Shown here piece by piece: positions 8,435 to 16,595 of a DNA stretch of 64,000 nt. Positions within the stretch are counted from its first letter, which is position 1. The number at the start of each line of letters is the position of its first letter. The DNA is taken from assembly GCF_003544855.1 (NCBI RefSeq), contig NZ_CP032101.1:1054001-1118000 (forward strand). Reading direction: 5' to 3'. The DNA is from Malaciobacter marinus. GTDB taxonomy: Bacteria; Campylobacterota; Campylobacteria; Campylobacterales; Arcobacteraceae. Made by a program: the position numbers and the translations under genes. Under the pieces are notes generated by a model. That model did not search any database. It worked only from the letters and a program-made list of their open reading frames with translations, and had not been told where the DNA came from.

Positions 8435-8936
8435 AAGATAATTTTGCTAATTGTTTAATAATATTTTTTGCAGTCTCTTCGTTTAGTGGTTTATCGTATG
8501 AAGTTAAAATCTCTCTTGCTAGTATATTTGCTCCTAAATGTTGAAACATTATTCTCATAGCTTGAAGTCCTTTAGCTCCACCTCCACCACTGTGTGTTGC
8601 AAGTGCTACTACTTTTTCTTTGAAAGCATCTCTCCAGTCTTTTGTACTTCTTGATGTCCATGCCATTGCATTATTTAAAACAGGAGGCATTACTCCATTG
8701 TATTCTGGTGCTACAATAATAAATGAATTCAAATTTAAAATTTTATTTGCTAGTTCTAAAGCTTGTGCAGGAAGACCATCTTTCTCTTCTTTTACAGTTG
8801 AGTATAAAGGTAAGTCTAAATCTACTAAGTTTATTAATTCAGCTTCATGACCAGCTTCAATAGTTAATTCTTCTAATCTTTTTGCTAGTTTTACATTATT
8901 TACTGCACTAGCAACTAAAATACCTATTTTAGCCAT
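8433..8936 (-). CDS. NADPH-dependent FMN reductase family protein
   Basis: This 167-residue flavodoxin-like protein has the N-terminal phosphate-binding region (GILVASAVNN) and the diagnostic PEYNGVMPP loop of the NADPH-dependent FMN reductase / quinone reductase / azoreductase family, with a glycine-rich HSGGGGAKG segment further on. It probably reduces FMN, quinones or related electrophiles with NAD(P)H in the cytoplasm. AGGAG stands before the ATG. No neighbour specifies the substrate. Confidence 0.85.
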   Translation of the reverse strand: MAKIGILVASAVNNVKLAKRLEELTIEAGHEAELINLVDLDLPLYSTVKEEKDGLPAQALELANKILNLNSFIIVAPEYNGVMPPVLNNAMAWTSRSTKDWRDAFKEKVVALATHSGGGGAKGLQAMRIMFQHLGANILAREILTSYDKPLNEETAKNIIKQLAKLS

Positions 8937-9049
8937 TATAAATCTCCTAAAAATATATTGACAAAATTATACTCTTTGAAAATTAAACCTTGATTGCAAT
9001 CAATAACTAATATCAAAAATAATGTTATAAATAAAAAAAAGGAGCAAAT

Positions 9050-9388
9050 ATGAACAAGTATAATATCTTAGAAAATTTAGAGTATAAAGATAAAGTTGCT
9101 ATTACAGTTATGTTTGAAAGTGAGTTTTCAAAAGAGATAAGAATAGTATTTAAACAAGACCAAGTTATGAAAGAGCATAAAACTTCATATCCAATTACAG
9201 TTGAGATTTTTGAAGGTGAGATTCTTTTTGGTGTAAATGGAAAAACTCATACTTTAACAAGAGGTGATATAGTCTCTTTAGAAGCAAATGTTCCACATGA
9301 CTTAAAAGCAAACAAAAACTCTATTGTAAGACTTAGTCTATCAAAAAAAGATAGCATAAACAGAGTTAAAGGTGTTTTGAAACTTTAA
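9050..9388 (+). CDS. Cupin-domain protein
   Basis: This is a 112-residue single-domain cupin. The second cupin motif is visible in LTRGDIVSLEANVPHDLKA; the first is weak, with one histidine near KEHKTSYP replacing the usual HxH. Small proteins of this kind are often sugar-, metal- or ligand-binding and sometimes regulatory. AGGAG precedes the ATG. Its stop overlaps the stop of the convergent AraC regulator by 4 bp. The metal-site residues look incomplete, so enzymatic function is doubtful. Confidence 0.75.
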   Translation: MNKYNILENLEYKDKVAITVMFESEFSKEIRIVFKQDQVMKEHKTSYPITVEIFEGEILFGVNGKTHTLTRGDIVSLEANVPHDLKANKNSIVRLSLSKKDSINRVKGVLKL

Positions 9389-10338
9389 AGAGATTTATTT
9401 TTAAACTCTTCAAAACTTTTATTAAACCATGATTTAAAAGCTTTTAAAAATGAGTTTGTAGTACTAAAACCTAAAAGTGTACTCAGTTCATTTGCAGTAA
9501 AGTTCTTACTTAAATAGTATTTTGCTAATTTAATACGTACTTCTTTTACTATTTTTGTATAAGAACTTTTCTCTTCTTTTAATCTTTTTTGTAATGTTCT
9601 TTCATGAAGAGTTAATCTTTTAGCTACATTTTGTAAGCTAAGTTCATCTAAGGAAATAAGTTTAATTACCTCTTTACTAACTTCTTCTTTAAAATTATTG
9701 CTATTTACTAAATCTAACATCTTTTTTGCTTCTTGTTCAAAAAGTATTAAAAGTGTTTCATCATTAAATTTTGTTTTATATTGTAAACACTGTTTTGTAA
9801 AAACAATATTAGTATGCTCTTTTTGGAAATTGAGATTTTTACCAAACTGTTTTTCATACTCTTTTGTGCAAACAGGTGTTTTGAAACTAAAATTACAGTA
9901 TTTAAACTCTAAATTTTTATATAAGATGTTTTTCAAAAGAGTAATGATTGCAATTGTATGTAGTTTTAATTTTTGTTCAAAGTGATTAATATTTTCATCT
10001 AAGTATATAAATAAGCTACTATTCTTATATCTAATTTCTAAACTATCTCCTAATATTTTATAATAAACACTAAGTTTTTCTAGTGCTTCATTTAAATTAT
10101 TTGAATGGGATATTAAATAACCCAAAATACCAATACTACTTGGAATAACCATATTTGATATATCAAAATAGATTTTATCACTTTTCTCTTTTTGTGAGAT
10201 TTGTTTAATTAGTGTAAAAATTGTATTGGCTTCTATTTTTGTATTTTTAGTTAAAAGAGCATTTGTATTAACTCTTTTTTCAAGTAGTTTTAACACATCA
10301 ATAAACTTTTCAACTGTTAAGTTTGAATTACTTCGCAA
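9385..10338 (-). CDS. AraC-family regulator (AraC_N-type sensor)
   Basis: This 317-residue regulator has an N-terminal ligand domain of the type found in OruR/ArgR-like AraC proteins (residues about 20-200) and a C-terminal AraC helix-turn-helix pair (about 225-315, with LQNVAKRLTLHERTLQKRL and LSTLLGFSTTNSFLKAFKSWF). The start is a TTG with AAGG eight bases upstream. It converges on the cupin gene and diverges from a small membrane protein gene across about 80 bp, so the latter could be a target. The inducer is unknown. Confidence 0.83.
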   Translation of the reverse strand: MRSNSNLTVEKFIDVLKLLEKRVNTNALLTKNTKIEANTIFTLIKQISQKEKSDKIYFDISNMVIPSSIGILGYLISHSNNLNEALEKLSVYYKILGDSLEIRYKNSSLFIYLDENINHFEQKLKLHTIAIITLLKNILYKNLEFKYCNFSFKTPVCTKEYEKQFGKNLNFQKEHTNIVFTKQCLQYKTKFNDETLLILFEQEAKKMLDLVNSNNFKEEVSKEVIKLISLDELSLQNVAKRLTLHERTLQKRLKEEKSSYTKIVKEVRIKLAKYYLSKNFTANELSTLLGFSTTNSFLKAFKSWFNKSFEEFKNKSL

Positions 10339-10416
10339 TTTGATTACCTTAGGCTTATCTTTTTCCTTTTTGTTTGTTTATAAAAAAGTTAAAATTTTAG
10401 TAAAAAAGGAATAAAT

Positions 10417-10863
10417 TTGTATTATACAGTTTTAACTCTTCACTCTTATATTAGATGGTTTTTGCTTCTATTTATAATCTTAGGATTTTGTTTTTGTTTA
10501 TATAATATTATTTTTTATAAAAAATATAATATTTATAATAAACAAATCACTTATATGACTACATTTTTTGCTCATATACAGTTAAGTTTAGGCTTTGGAT
10601 TATATCTATTCTCAGATATTGTAAGACAGTTTTATACAAACCCTTTTGAGATGATAAAACTAAGTGAAATAAGATTTTTTGCAATTGAACATCCATTAAC
10701 TACATTTTTTGCAATACTATTATTATCTTTTTTTAATAATAAAATAAAAAAAGAGAAATGTAATTTCAAGAAAAATAAAGTCCTAGTTATTTCAAATGCT
10801 ATTGTATTGATTTTATTGTGTATTTCTATTCCATGGGGGTTTTCAAGTTATGTTTCAAGATGA
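10417..10863 (+). CDS. Four-helix membrane protein with conserved-type histidines
   Basis: This 148-residue protein has four hydrophobic helices. Histidines appear at membrane-facing positions in LHSYIRW near the start, AHIQ in helix two and EHP in helix three, a pattern I associate with a haem-b-like or quinone-linked family common in Bacteroidetes. That relationship is from memory and unverified. TTG is the start, with AAGGA before it. It is divergent from an AraC regulator. No clear function. Confidence 0.6.
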   Translation: MYYTVLTLHSYIRWFLLLFIILGFCFCLYNIIFYKKYNIYNKQITYMTTFFAHIQLSLGFGLYLFSDIVRQFYTNPFEMIKLSEIRFFAIEHPLTTFFAILLLSFFNNKIKKEKCNFKKNKVLVISNAIVLILLCISIPWGFSSYVSR

Positions 10864-10872
10864 TTAAAAAAG

Positions 10873-10961
10873 TGGTGCGAATGGTGAGAATCGAACTCAC
10901 ACTCCGAAACCGGAATGGGATTTTAAGTCCCACGCGTCTACCTATTCCGCCACACTCGCAC
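10873..10961 (-). tRNA. tRNA-Leu (UAA)
   Basis: This class II tRNA folds with acceptor GTGCGAG paired to TTCGCAC, an anticodon stem TGGGA/TCCCA around a loop with anticodon TAA, a long variable arm and an encoded CCA. It reads UUA, a dominant leucine codon in this AT-rich genome. It is last in the Tyr-Phe-Leu cluster. Confidence 0.95.
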
Positions 10962-10981
10962 TTTTTTGTAGGCATAAAAAA

Positions 10982-11057
10982 TGGTGGCGCGGGGCAGAAT
11001 CGAACTGCCGACACAAGGATTTTCAGTCCTTTGCTCTACCGACTGAGCTACCGAGCC
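10982..11057 (-). tRNA. tRNA-Phe (GAA)
   Basis: The 76-base cloverleaf has anticodon GAA in the loop of the GGACT.../...ATCC stem, a D-arm GCTC/GAGC, a T-arm GGCAG/CTGCC and an encoded CCA. The acceptor stem GGCTCGG against CCGCGCC has one mismatch, T4 opposite C69; all other pairs are Watson-Crick. Confidence 0.93.
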
Positions 11058-11073
11058 ACCTAAACTTAAATAG

Positions 11074-11158
11074 TGGTGGTGAGAGAAGGATTTGAACCTT
11101 CGAAGCCATAGGCGGGAGATTTACAGTCTCCTGGATTTGACCACTCTCCAACCTCACC
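11074..11158 (-). tRNA. tRNA-Tyr (GUA)
   Basis: This 85-base class II tRNA has acceptor GGTGAGG paired to TCTCACC with one G-T wobble, anticodon GTA in the stem GGAGA/TCTCC, a T-stem GAAGG/CCTTC, a long variable arm and an encoded CCA. It is first in the three-tRNA cluster. Confidence 0.95.
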
Positions 11159-11200
11159 GATTGTTAAGTTTCTGTGTCGCTTTATTGTTAAGCGGGTGGA

Positions 11201-11206
11201 ATTATA
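11201..11206 (-). promoter_or_regulatory. Candidate -10 box of the tRNA cluster
   Basis: TATAAT on the minus strand lies 43 bp upstream of the tRNA-Tyr 5' end, which would give a leader of roughly 35 bases. No canonical -35 is evident. Confidence 0.5.
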
Positions 11207-11266
11207 ATAGGTACTAGATTAAACAAAGCTGAAATTATTTAAAAGTTTAGAAAAATTTTTAAAAAT

Positions 11267-12892
11267 TTAAAAATGTTTAATTTTATTGGATTCTAACCAT
11301 CTATTTTGAAGTTCTTTAAGTTTTTTCATTGGAACTTTTTTCTTAGAATTTTTTACTTTGAATTTTTCTTGATTATTTACTTTTGATTCATCAAAACTAT
11401 AATTTAAATCTAAATTGGCAAGATTTAAAGCATCCATTGCTCTTGTTGCTGCAACATAATAAATATTTAATTCTTCATTTATTTTTAGATTTGTGATGTT
11501 TTTTTTCGAACCTAATATATCTTTTTTACTTATAAAATCATCTTCACACATAATAACTTGAGAGTATTGCATACCTTTTGATTTATGTGCAGTTGTAAAG
11601 ACAATATCAGCTTTTGATTTATCTTGTGTAAGATTGCTTTTTATATTTTTATTTATTTCAAATATTGAGTCATTATAGGTATTTATAAATCTTATCACAT
11701 TTAAGTAATCTTGGTTTTTTGTGTCTTTAGCATACTCTTCAAGCTCTTCAATACAACTAAACTCTTTTAACTCATCAATTGATATCTTTTCATACTTTTT
11801 TTGTTTTAAGTAGTATATTGAATAAACAGTTTGATTCATAAAGGAGTATGAATTATATCCTCCTTCAAAATATATTTTATAATCTCTCTTTTTATTTATA
11901 TACTTTATTACTTCTTTTGCAAGAGCAAAACTTGTTCTGCTTATTACACAAAAAGGTTTTTCTTCATTAACTACTTTTTCTCCTATTAAAGATTGTTTAT
12001 TTTCCAATCCAAATATTTCAAGAGATTTTGAGTCAATTTTACTATAAAGCTGATTTAAATTGTACTCTAGTTTTTTTGCTAATTCATTGGAAAACCTAAA
12101 ACTTTTACTTAAATTATATATAGGAAGTTTTATCTTATCAAGAGCATTTATAGCAAATCTAAAAGAGTAGATTTGTTGAAAACTATCTCCTACATAGACT
12201 CTTTTACACTTTTGTGCTTCAACTATTGAAATCATTACATCAGAAATATCTTGTGCTTCATCTACTAAGATTAAGTCATATCCCAAGTTTGAAGAGATTT
12301 TTTTATTTAGATAAAAAAACTTCAAATAAAAGTCATGTGTTGCTTCAATTTTTTGTGTTTTCATAGAAGTTAAAATATATTTTGTATGGTTCAAAATATT
12401 TTCAACTCTTGTTTTTAGAAGTTTTAAGACTTTTGCATCTAAATTTGAATACTTCTTATAACTTTGAAGTAACTCTTCATCTATTTGTATTAGTGAACTA
12501 TTACAGTAAAAGTTAATAATATCTTTTATAAGTGCTAGATAACTTGGTGTTGGCTCGTATGATAATCTACATTGTTCAAACTCTTTTATACATTTGTAAA
12601 TAGCCTCTACTTTTAAATCATAACTTAGTTTATATTTCCAAGCTTGCATTTTATTAAAAGCTAATGAATGAATAGTTTTTACATGCATATTAGAAATCTC
12701 TAATTTATATAGTTTTTTTTCTAAGCTAGTTTGTAAAGATTTGTTATATGCAAGATATAAAATCTTATATTTAGGAAAGTTTTTAGCATATTGCAGAAGT
12801 GTTGTTGTTTTACCACTTCCTGCAACTGCATTTATTTTAAAAGAGTGCTCTTTTGAGTTAATTATATCTAATTGTTCTTTGGTAAAAGTCAT
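11267..12892 (-). CDS. UvrD/Rep-like superfamily 1 DNA helicase
   Basis: This 541-residue ATPase has Walker A GSGKT (residues 25-29), Walker B LVDEAQD in the middle, the motif TTAHKSKGMQ (motif V), and the C-terminal AATRAMDAL (motif VI). It is shorter than UvrD/PcrA (about 700), lacking some of the accessory subdomains, and resembles the compact UvrD-like helicases found singly or in defence-type loci. Only 12 bp separate it from the unknown gene upstream, so the two form a transcription unit. Helicase activity is well supported; whether its role is repair or defence is not. Confidence 0.85.
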   Translation of the reverse strand: MTFTKEQLDIINSKEHSFKINAVAGSGKTTTLLQYAKNFPKYKILYLAYNKSLQTSLEKKLYKLEISNMHVKTIHSLAFNKMQAWKYKLSYDLKVEAIYKCIKEFEQCRLSYEPTPSYLALIKDIINFYCNSSLIQIDEELLQSYKKYSNLDAKVLKLLKTRVENILNHTKYILTSMKTQKIEATHDFYLKFFYLNKKISSNLGYDLILVDEAQDISDVMISIVEAQKCKRVYVGDSFQQIYSFRFAINALDKIKLPIYNLSKSFRFSNELAKKLEYNLNQLYSKIDSKSLEIFGLENKQSLIGEKVVNEEKPFCVISRTSFALAKEVIKYINKKRDYKIYFEGGYNSYSFMNQTVYSIYYLKQKKYEKISIDELKEFSCIEELEEYAKDTKNQDYLNVIRFINTYNDSIFEINKNIKSNLTQDKSKADIVFTTAHKSKGMQYSQVIMCEDDFISKKDILGSKKNITNLKINEELNIYYVAATRAMDALNLANLDLNYSFDESKVNNQEKFKVKNSKKKVPMKKLKELQNRWLESNKIKHF

Positions 12893-12904
12893 AAAACTCT
12901 ATTA

Positions 12905-13660
12905 TTACTTATAAGGTGATATTTTTGGTGGGAACACTTTAAAACATTCATTTATTGCACTAGTAATTGAGTTTTTTGTTTTTATATTTTGCATTGGTGT
13001 AGCAAATTGAAGTAGTTGCTCTGCACCTTCTAATGATTTTTCTTCTTTATAAACAAAAGCTATTTTTTTACCAAGTTTTTTGCAATTTTCATAAATCAAT
13101 CTTGCATAATCATCAATATAAATAAACTCTTTTCCATTTATTTTTTCACCCCATGAAAAAAATACAAACTTACCTGATGGAATTAAATTTTGTGCATCTA
13201 AATACATAATATCTCTATCAAATTCTGTATTTTGTAAAGAGTTGTATTTTTCTAAGTCATCATTAAATTTCATAAGTAATTGAGATGAATCTATATTTTT
13301 TTCATTTAGATTAAATAAGTTTCTAACTTGAATTAATTTACCTTTTATTTCATCTGTTTTACTCATGGCATTTTTAAATACAGTCATATATGTTTCTATT
13401 TTAAGTTCAATCATTTCATCAAATTTGTCAAACTCTTGCTCTAATAAAAATTTATTTGAATCATATCCCACAGGAGAAACAATAGGATTATATAAAAAAA
13501 TTGTTCCTATTATATTTTTCTTTTTCAATTTATTCGTTTTGATTTTTTCTTTTAAATCTTTTACTGTAATCTCATCATCTTTATCACAACTTATGTAAAG
13601 GTAGCTTTCTGTTAAAAAAACTTCTTCATATTTTGTTTTAAATACACCAAAGTATTGCAT
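12905..13660 (-). CDS. Unknown protein in an operon with a UvrD-like helicase
   Basis: This 251-residue soluble protein is not recognised. It contains no signal peptide or membrane helix. The N-terminal half begins MQYFGVFKTKYEE and has mixed strands and helices; the second half includes a stretch near FFSWGEKINGKEFIYIDDYARL and then KIAFVYKEE. No nuclease motif is clear. AGAGG precedes the ATG. The helicase gene follows after 12 bp, so a joint function is likely. Confidence 0.6.
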   Translation of the reverse strand: MQYFGVFKTKYEEVFLTESYLYISCDKDDEITVKDLKEKIKTNKLKKKNIIGTIFLYNPIVSPVGYDSNKFLLEQEFDKFDEMIELKIETYMTVFKNAMSKTDEIKGKLIQVRNLFNLNEKNIDSSQLLMKFNDDLEKYNSLQNTEFDRDIMYLDAQNLIPSGKFVFFSWGEKINGKEFIYIDDYARLIYENCKKLGKKIAFVYKEEKSLEGAEQLLQFATPMQNIKTKNSITSAINECFKVFPPKISPYK

Positions 13661-13751
13661 ATATTTCCTCTTTGTTAAATTATTGTAATAATATCTAAAT
13701 TTTTTAGTAATAAAGCTTATTTTAAAGTGTGTTAAAAGGACAATAAAATAA

Positions 13752-13771
13752 TAAATAAAAGCTTTTATTTA
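13752..13771. repeat. Perfect 20-bp palindrome in a divergent promoter region
   Basis: Two 10-base halves, TAAATAAAAG and CTTTTATTTA, form a loopless palindrome between the divergent unknown gene and the FIST-domain gene. A dimeric regulator could bind it, but AT-rich palindromes also arise by chance. Confidence 0.35.
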
Positions 13772-13889
13772 GAAAAATTATTATTAAACTATGAAAAAAT
13801 AGTTTTTTTTTGATACTATTATATTACTATTAGTGTATAAAATAATATGAATACTATTTATTACACAAGTTGTTTTAAGGAGTTTACAA

Positions 13890-14948
13890 ATGAGTATCAA
13901 TGTAAAATATTATAAAAGTTTAGATGCCTTTGTAAGAGATTGTAAAGATGAAAATAATAGATATTTATTATTAGTAGCTCAAGAGTGTAAATTTTATATG
14001 TCATTATTGAAAAATTCTAAAATTCAAGCATATGGAGCAATTTTCCCTGAAATTATGTTTGAAGCAGTAAATTATAAAGATGGACTTTTAGCATATAAAC
14101 TTGATGATGATGAAAAAATAATAATTCAAAATGATATTTCAAAAACTTATTTTGAAAAAGATGAATTTAAACAAATCAAATCAGTAATTACTTTTGTTGA
14201 TGGATTAAGTCATCATATAGACGAATTTTTAGATACTTTTTTTGAATTACTTGAGCCTCAAACACAAGTCTTAGGTGGCGGTGCGGGAATGACTCCTTTT
14301 AATAGAAAAGAAGTTATTTTTTCACCTGAGGGCATATATAAAGATGCTGCTTTATTACTTTGTAAAAAGCAAGAGATTAATATTGGTGTAGAACATGGAT
14401 GGACGATATTAAAAGATCAACTTGTAACTACACTTGTTAATGAAACTAGTATTTTACAAATTGATTATAATAATGCACTTGATTATTATAAAAAAGTTAT
14501 TGAAGAGGATTTAAATATACAAATAAATGATATTAATGATTATTTAAACTCTTATCCCATTGGTTTAGTAAAATTTGATAATGAGATTTTAGTCAAAGAA
14601 ATATTTGATGTTTCAAATGATAGTTTAAATATCTCTAATTCTATCTCTCAAAATTCTGTAATTGCTATTTTAAAAGGCAATAAAGATAAATTAATCAATG
14701 CTGCAAAGCAAGCAACTTTAGAAGCTGTTAGCAAAAGTGAAAATAAACAAAGCTTGGTTTTAGTTTTTGAATGTGTATCAAGAAAAAGCTTTTTAAAAGA
14801 AAGTTTTGAGGATGAAATGCAAATGATAAAAAAGACAAGTGATAATAGACTAATGTTAGGTGTTTTAACACTAGGTGAAATTGTAAACAAAGGTGATGTA
14901 AATTTAAACTTATTTAATAAAACTTGTTTAGTAGGTGCAATATGTTAG
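13890..14948 (+). CDS. FIST-domain sensory protein
   Basis: This 352-residue protein matches the FIST_N/FIST_C sensory module. Visible landmarks are the LGGGAGM turn near the middle, the GVEHGW motif shortly after, and the hydrophobic end of FIST_C with LGVLTLGEI. FIST domains are thought to bind small ligands, possibly amino acids, and are typically encoded beside or fused to signalling proteins. There is no membrane segment, so it should sense inside the cell. The histidine kinase gene starts within its last codons (ATG at 14942), implying translational coupling and a shared complex. AAGGAG precedes its start. Confidence 0.85.
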   Translation: MSINVKYYKSLDAFVRDCKDENNRYLLLVAQECKFYMSLLKNSKIQAYGAIFPEIMFEAVNYKDGLLAYKLDDDEKIIIQNDISKTYFEKDEFKQIKSVITFVDGLSHHIDEFLDTFFELLEPQTQVLGGGAGMTPFNRKEVIFSPEGIYKDAALLLCKKQEINIGVEHGWTILKDQLVTTLVNETSILQIDYNNALDYYKKVIEEDLNIQINDINDYLNSYPIGLVKFDNEILVKEIFDVSNDSLNISNSISQNSVIAILKGNKDKLINAAKQATLEAVSKSENKQSLVLVFECVSRKSFLKESFEDEMQMIKKTSDNRLMLGVLTLGEIVNKGDVNLNLFNKTCLVGAIC

Positions 14949-16585
14949 TTGAACAATTAGCACTTACATATAAATGCCATAGTGCAATAGGAAATAGTTT
15001 AGATTTAAAAGAGATGTTAAAAGAAGTACTAAAGACATTTATTAATGAAACCTTTGCTTTATATGGGACTTTTTATCTGTATGATGAGGGCAAAAAAAGC
15101 TTAAATAAAATTATAAGTATGGGTAAAATACAAGATTTTGATATTGAAGATTATTCTAATATCTATGATAGTTTTAATATAATTGACAATAAAAATGATA
15201 AAACACAAAGGGTTTTAATACTACCTTTAGATAGAGGAATAATCTTTCTTGTTTATAGTAAAAAAAGTATGAATATGAGTTTTTTAGGCTCTATGTTTCA
15301 AGGTCTTGCACACAAATTAAATATTAGTATTGATTCATGCTTAAATGTTACAATAATGAAAAAAAGAAATGAAAAACTAAGAGCTTTGGCTATTGAACTT
15401 GAAAGACAAAGAAAAGAGCTAGTTGAATCAAATAAATACAAAAATGACTTCTTAGCAAATATGAGTCATGAATTAAAAACCCCTTTAAACTCTATTATTG
15501 TAATTTCTTCTGTAATGAAAAAAAATAAAAAAGAAAAGCTAGATGAAGAACAAGTGAAAAATATGAATATAATAAATACTTGTGGAAATGATCTTTTAGT
15601 TTTGATAAATGATATATTAGATATTTCAAAAATAGAAGCAGGAGAGTTGTCTTTAAACTTAAAAAAACTAGATATACAAGTGTTGATTGATTCTTTATAT
15701 GATTCTATGCTTCCTTTAGCAAAAGACAAAAATTTAAAATTTGTAAAATCATTTAATATAGAAAATACTTTTATTTTAACTGATGAAGCAAGAATAAAAC
15801 AAATAATGAAAAATTTATTAAGTAATGCAATAAAGTTTACAGAAGAGGGCAGTATTGAAATAAAAGTAGAAGAAAGCAATGATGATATTATAATTTCTAT
15901 AATTGATGAGGGAATTGGAATAGGAAAAGATAAATTAAAAAATATTTTTGAAAGATTTAAACAAGCTGATGGAAGTACAACAAGAAAATATGGTGGAACT
16001 GGACTTGGACTTGCCATATCAAAAGAGTTATCACAACTTTTAGGTGGCGATATAAAAGTAAATAGTGAAATGGGTATTGGAAGTGAATTTCAAGTTACTT
16101 TACCTAAAAAAGTAACAATCAAAAATGTTTCTGATGATAAGGTTGATATTTCATCAGGTAATGAAAGTATAAAAACAGAAGAGATAGTGTTTTTTGATAT
16201 TGAAGATAGTTCTAAAAACAGTGAAGAAGAGATTAAAGATTTAAATAATCTTTTAATAATAAATGGTGACCATGCAACTGTTTTCCCAATTTTAGTAACA
16301 TTTAAAAAGCAAGGTATTCAAATTGAGCATACAAACTCTGTGGAAAATGCCCAAAAAGTGATACAAAATAGAACTTTTGAAGCAATAGTTTTTGATGTAT
16401 TAAATTCACAAGGAGAAAATTTAGAAAAACTAGAAAAAACAGCAATTGAAAACAGTTTAGTTTTAGTTGCAATTGGCGATGAAAAATTTGATAAAGCAGA
16501 TATAAGTATATCAAGAGATAAAGTTGATAAATCTTTAGTTCAAGAAGTAATGAATTTAGTTAAAGTAAAGAAAACTAATAAATAA
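14942..16585 (+). CDS. Cytosolic sensor histidine kinase with degenerate receiver tail
   Basis: The start is placed at 14942, where AGGTG lies five bases upstream, overlapping the FIST gene; the longer frame from 14924 lacks such a site. The 547-residue product has an N-terminal GAF-like region (about 1-130), a short coiled coil, the H-box ([15 protein letters not shown]), and an HATPase with NLLSNAIKF, DEGIGIG and GTGLGLA. The C-terminal 110 residues look like a receiver domain. An aspartate survives in VFDVLNSQG, but the N-terminal acidic pair is missing (NGDHA), so phosphoryl acceptance is doubtful. It probably takes its signal from the coupled FIST protein. Confidence 0.85.
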   Translation: MLVEQLALTYKCHSAIGNSLDLKEMLKEVLKTFINETFALYGTFYLYDEGKKSLNKIISMGKIQDFDIEDYSNIYDSFNIIDNKNDKTQRVLILPLDRGIIFLVYSKKSMNMSFLGSMFQGLAHKLNISIDSCLNVTIMKKRNEKLRALAIELERQRKELVESNKYKNDFLANMSHELKTPLNSIIVISSVMKKNKKEKLDEEQVKNMNIINTCGNDLLVLINDILDISKIEAGELSLNLKKLDIQVLIDSLYDSMLPLAKDKNLKFVKSFNIENTFILTDEARIKQIMKNLLSNAIKFTEEGSIEIKVEESNDDIIISIIDEGIGIGKDKLKNIFERFKQADGSTTRKYGGTGLGLAISKELSQLLGGDIKVNSEMGIGSEFQVTLPKKVTIKNVSDDKVDISSGNESIKTEEIVFFDIEDSSKNSEEEIKDLNNLLIINGDHATVFPILVTFKKQGIQIEHTNSVENAQKVIQNRTFEAIVFDVLNSQGENLEKLEKTAIENSLVLVAIGDEKFDKADISISRDKVDKSLVQEVMNLVKVKKTNK

Positions 16586-16595
16586 AAGGCTTAAA

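Noticed and set aside
10818-11063. Open reading frames of 81 and 62 codons across the tRNA region
   Set aside because: They are translations of the tRNA-Phe and tRNA-Leu genes and have no ribosome binding site; the cloverleaf structures explain the sequence.
11267-13660. Gabija-type defence pair (UvrD-like helicase plus OLD nuclease)
   Set aside because: The second protein is 251 residues with no OLD/ABC ATPase or TOPRIM motif, so it does not match GajA. It is kept only as an unknown pair.
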